From: Treponema sp.
GTDB lineage: Bacteria > Spirochaetota > Spirochaetia > Treponematales > Breznakiellaceae
DNA: 7,424 nucleotides
Reading direction: 5' to 3'
NCBI GenBank assembly: GCA_009785545.1
Contig: WQWD01000117.1
Coordinates: forward strand, 1-7,424
In this document: positions 6,819 to 7,424 of the stretch, in pieces
Position numbering within the stretch: the stretch's first letter is position 1
Layout of the letters: each line of letters opens with the position of its first letter
Notes under the pieces: model-generated
What the model was told of the DNA's origin: nothing
The model's database searches: none
The model's input: only the letters and a program-made list of their open reading frames with translations
Program-made: the position numbers and the translations under genes

Positions 6819-6862
6819 TACTTATTGTACAAGGAATTGAATAATTCCTTGTACAATAAGTA
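6819..6862. repeat. Perfect inverted repeat, 20-bp arms with 4-base loop
   Basis: The arms at 6819-6838 and 6843-6862 are exact reverse complements around GAAT. Each arm contains the 8-bp self-complementary word TTGTACAA (6825-6832 and 6849-6856). In RNA it would fold into one long A-U-rich stem from either strand. TTT follows on the plus side and AAAATTAAA on the minus side, so it may end both converging transcripts, though the stem is poorer in G-C than usual for a terminator. It could instead be a decayed or very short mobile element, or a double protein-binding site. Confidence 0.85.
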
Positions 6863-6875
6863 TTTACAATCGGAA

Positions 6876-6904
6876 ATAGTCAATTAATAAAATTAATTGA
6901 CTAT
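6876..6904. repeat. Perfect inverted repeat, 13-bp arms with 3-base loop
   Basis: ATAGTCAATTAAT (6876-6888) and its exact complement (6892-6904) flank AAA. It lies 13 bases after the larger palindrome and 34 bases past the stop of the VOC gene on the minus strand. In the minus direction this is the first hairpin met by transcription from the VOC gene, but only two G-C pairs hold the stem and no long T-tract follows, so termination is uncertain. Confidence 0.8.
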
Positions 6905-6938
6905 ATCTCAAGCGGAGGCTCGTTCGTAATGAAAATAT

Positions 6939-7352
6939 TTAAGGCTGCTTAATGATATTCCAGATTAAACCGAATTTATCAGCGGCCATAGCGTAATATT
7001 CAGCAAAAAATGTCTGCTGTGGCGGCATATGCGGATTAGGGTCAATGTTTAATGCGCCAAACAGGCGTTCTACTTCCGCGCGTTCCGTTACGTTGACGGT
7101 TAAAACAATGTTGTTGCCGGCATTATACGGCATACCGTCAGGCGTATCAGAAAACATAACCGTTGAGCCGCTTATATTTAAGCTGGCATACATGATTTTA
7201 TTTTTGTCGGATTCCGATGCGACATACCCGTCAGAGGCTGGCGCATCACTGAAAGTCATAAGCCCCTCTATATTGGACTTAAACACACCTGAATAAAAAT
7301 CAAGCGCTTCCCGACAGTTGCCATTGAAAGTGAGAAAAACATCTAGTGCCAT
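6939..7352 (-). CDS. VOC-superfamily protein, PhnB-like
   Basis: From the ATG at 7352 the product has 137 residues and belongs to the PhnB/YjdN-like branch of the vicinal oxygen chelate (glyoxalase/bleomycin-resistance) superfamily. The pattern is typical: an opening strand and helix with LTFNGNCREALDFYSGVFKS (7-26), the LMTFSDAP segment (31-38), MYASLNISGSTVMFSDTPDG (54-73), then a second half ending FFAEYYAMAADKFGLIWNI (115-133). It looks like one two-module VOC unit that would dimerise. Members are often annotated as 3-demethylubiquinone methyltransferase-like, but most have no proven reaction, and I cannot assign one. A GTG at 7361 in the same frame would add three residues, but its first base overlaps the Shine-Dalgarno AAGGAG, which sits 8 bases before the ATG. 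The gene appears monocistronic, facing the hydrolase. Confidence 0.88.
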   Translation of the reverse strand: MALDVFLTFNGNCREALDFYSGVFKSNIEGLMTFSDAPASDGYVASESDKNKIMYASLNISGSTVMFSDTPDGMPYNAGNNIVLTVNVTERAEVERLFGALNIDPNPHMPPQQTFFAEYYAMAADKFGLIWNIIKQP

Positions 7353-7360
7353 TTTGAACA

Positions 7361-7366
7361 CTCCTT
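7361..7366 (-). promoter_or_regulatory. Shine-Dalgarno site fixing the VOC gene start
   Basis: AAGGAG on the minus strand ends 8 bases before the ATG at 7352. It overlaps the alternative GTG at 7361, which therefore is unlikely to be the start. Confidence 0.85.
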
Positions 7367-7375
7367 CTTCTTTAG

Positions 7376-7404
7376 ATTATAGCAACTATAGCAATAACTA
7401 ACAA
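7376..7404 (-). promoter_or_regulatory. Strong sigma70-type promoter of the VOC gene
   Basis: On the minus strand TTGTTA (7404-7399) and a consensus TATAAT (7381-7376) are exactly 17 bases apart. Transcription would start near 7369, leaving a leader of about 17 bases that holds the Shine-Dalgarno. The spacer and -10 carry a tandem repeat of TTGCTATA (7394-7387 and 7385-7378) in a 9-base period. Confidence 0.75.
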
Positions 7405-7424
7405 AAAAAGCAATTACTGTCAGA

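Larger units (their letters stand above)
6734..6938. other. Noncoding spacer between convergent genes
   Basis: This 205-base stretch has no credible gene. From left to right it holds an imperfect stem, CATCTCGCC (6743-6751) with GGCGAAATG (6770-6778), with one mismatch and an 18-base loop; a T6 run at 6793-6798; and two perfect inverted repeats annotated separately. The imperfect stem is the nearest thing to a terminator for the hydrolase gene, but the T run lies 14 bases beyond it. GCAGAC occurs twice (6738-6743 and 6778-6783). Confidence 0.6.

Noticed and set aside
6914..6952. Tiny frame MKIFKAA (6929-6952) with GGAGG 10 bases upstream
   Set aside because: Seven codons overlapping the end of the VOC gene on the other strand, with nothing downstream to regulate; most likely chance.

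Overview
The window is bacterial chromosome-type sequence. It has five complete protein genes and one gene cut by the left edge, and no rRNA, tRNA, CRISPR array or recognisable insertion sequence. No gene here fixes the taxon. Composition is mixed: the first ~400 bases are very AT-rich (16 G+C in bases 61-120), while the PEP carboxylase gene is near or above 50% in the lines I counted (36 of 60 in 1201-1260). Purine-rich Shine-Dalgarno sites and the protein styles would suit a low-to-mid-GC anaerobe such as a clostridial or spirochaete relative. That is only a guess from general resemblance.

Layout, left to right. (1) 1-368, plus: the 3' part of a PIN-domain (VapC-like) ribonuclease gene. (2) 423-3236, plus: ppc, a full-length phosphoenolpyruvate carboxylase with all expected active-site motifs. 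(3) 3244-3289: a strong two-part hairpin between the converging ends of ppc and the next operon. (4) 5783 down to 3292, minus: a two-gene operon of a radical SAM protein with a second cysteine cluster, then a GT1/GT28-type glycosyltransferase joined by an ATGA overlap. (5) 5784-5875: a divergent control region with a 23-bp palindrome placed as a repressor operator for the operon. (6) 5876-6733, plus: an UlaG-like metallo-beta-lactamase-fold hydrolase. (7) 6734-6938: a noncoding spacer with two large inverted repeats. (8) 7352 down to 6939, minus: a small VOC/PhnB-like protein with a textbook promoter and Shine-Dalgarno site.

PEP carboxylase supplies oxaloacetate from PEP and bicarbonate and appears to be an ordinary housekeeping gene. 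The radical SAM and glycosyltransferase genes are translationally coupled, so they probably act on one pathway, such as assembly or modification of a glycosylated lipid, polysaccharide or small molecule. The substrate cannot be read from the sequence. The UlaG-like hydrolase is divergent from this operon and may share its regulator. Both plus-strand genes with visible 5' ends (ppc and the hydrolase) lack a Shine-Dalgarno site and have promoter-like boxes only 6-8 bases before the ATG, suggesting leaderless messages. The minus-strand rSAM and VOC genes have clear ribosome sites.

I found no convincing new multi-gene system. The items most worth a second look are the radical SAM-glycosyltransferase pair with its operator, the leaderless architecture, and the paired palindromes at 6819-6904.
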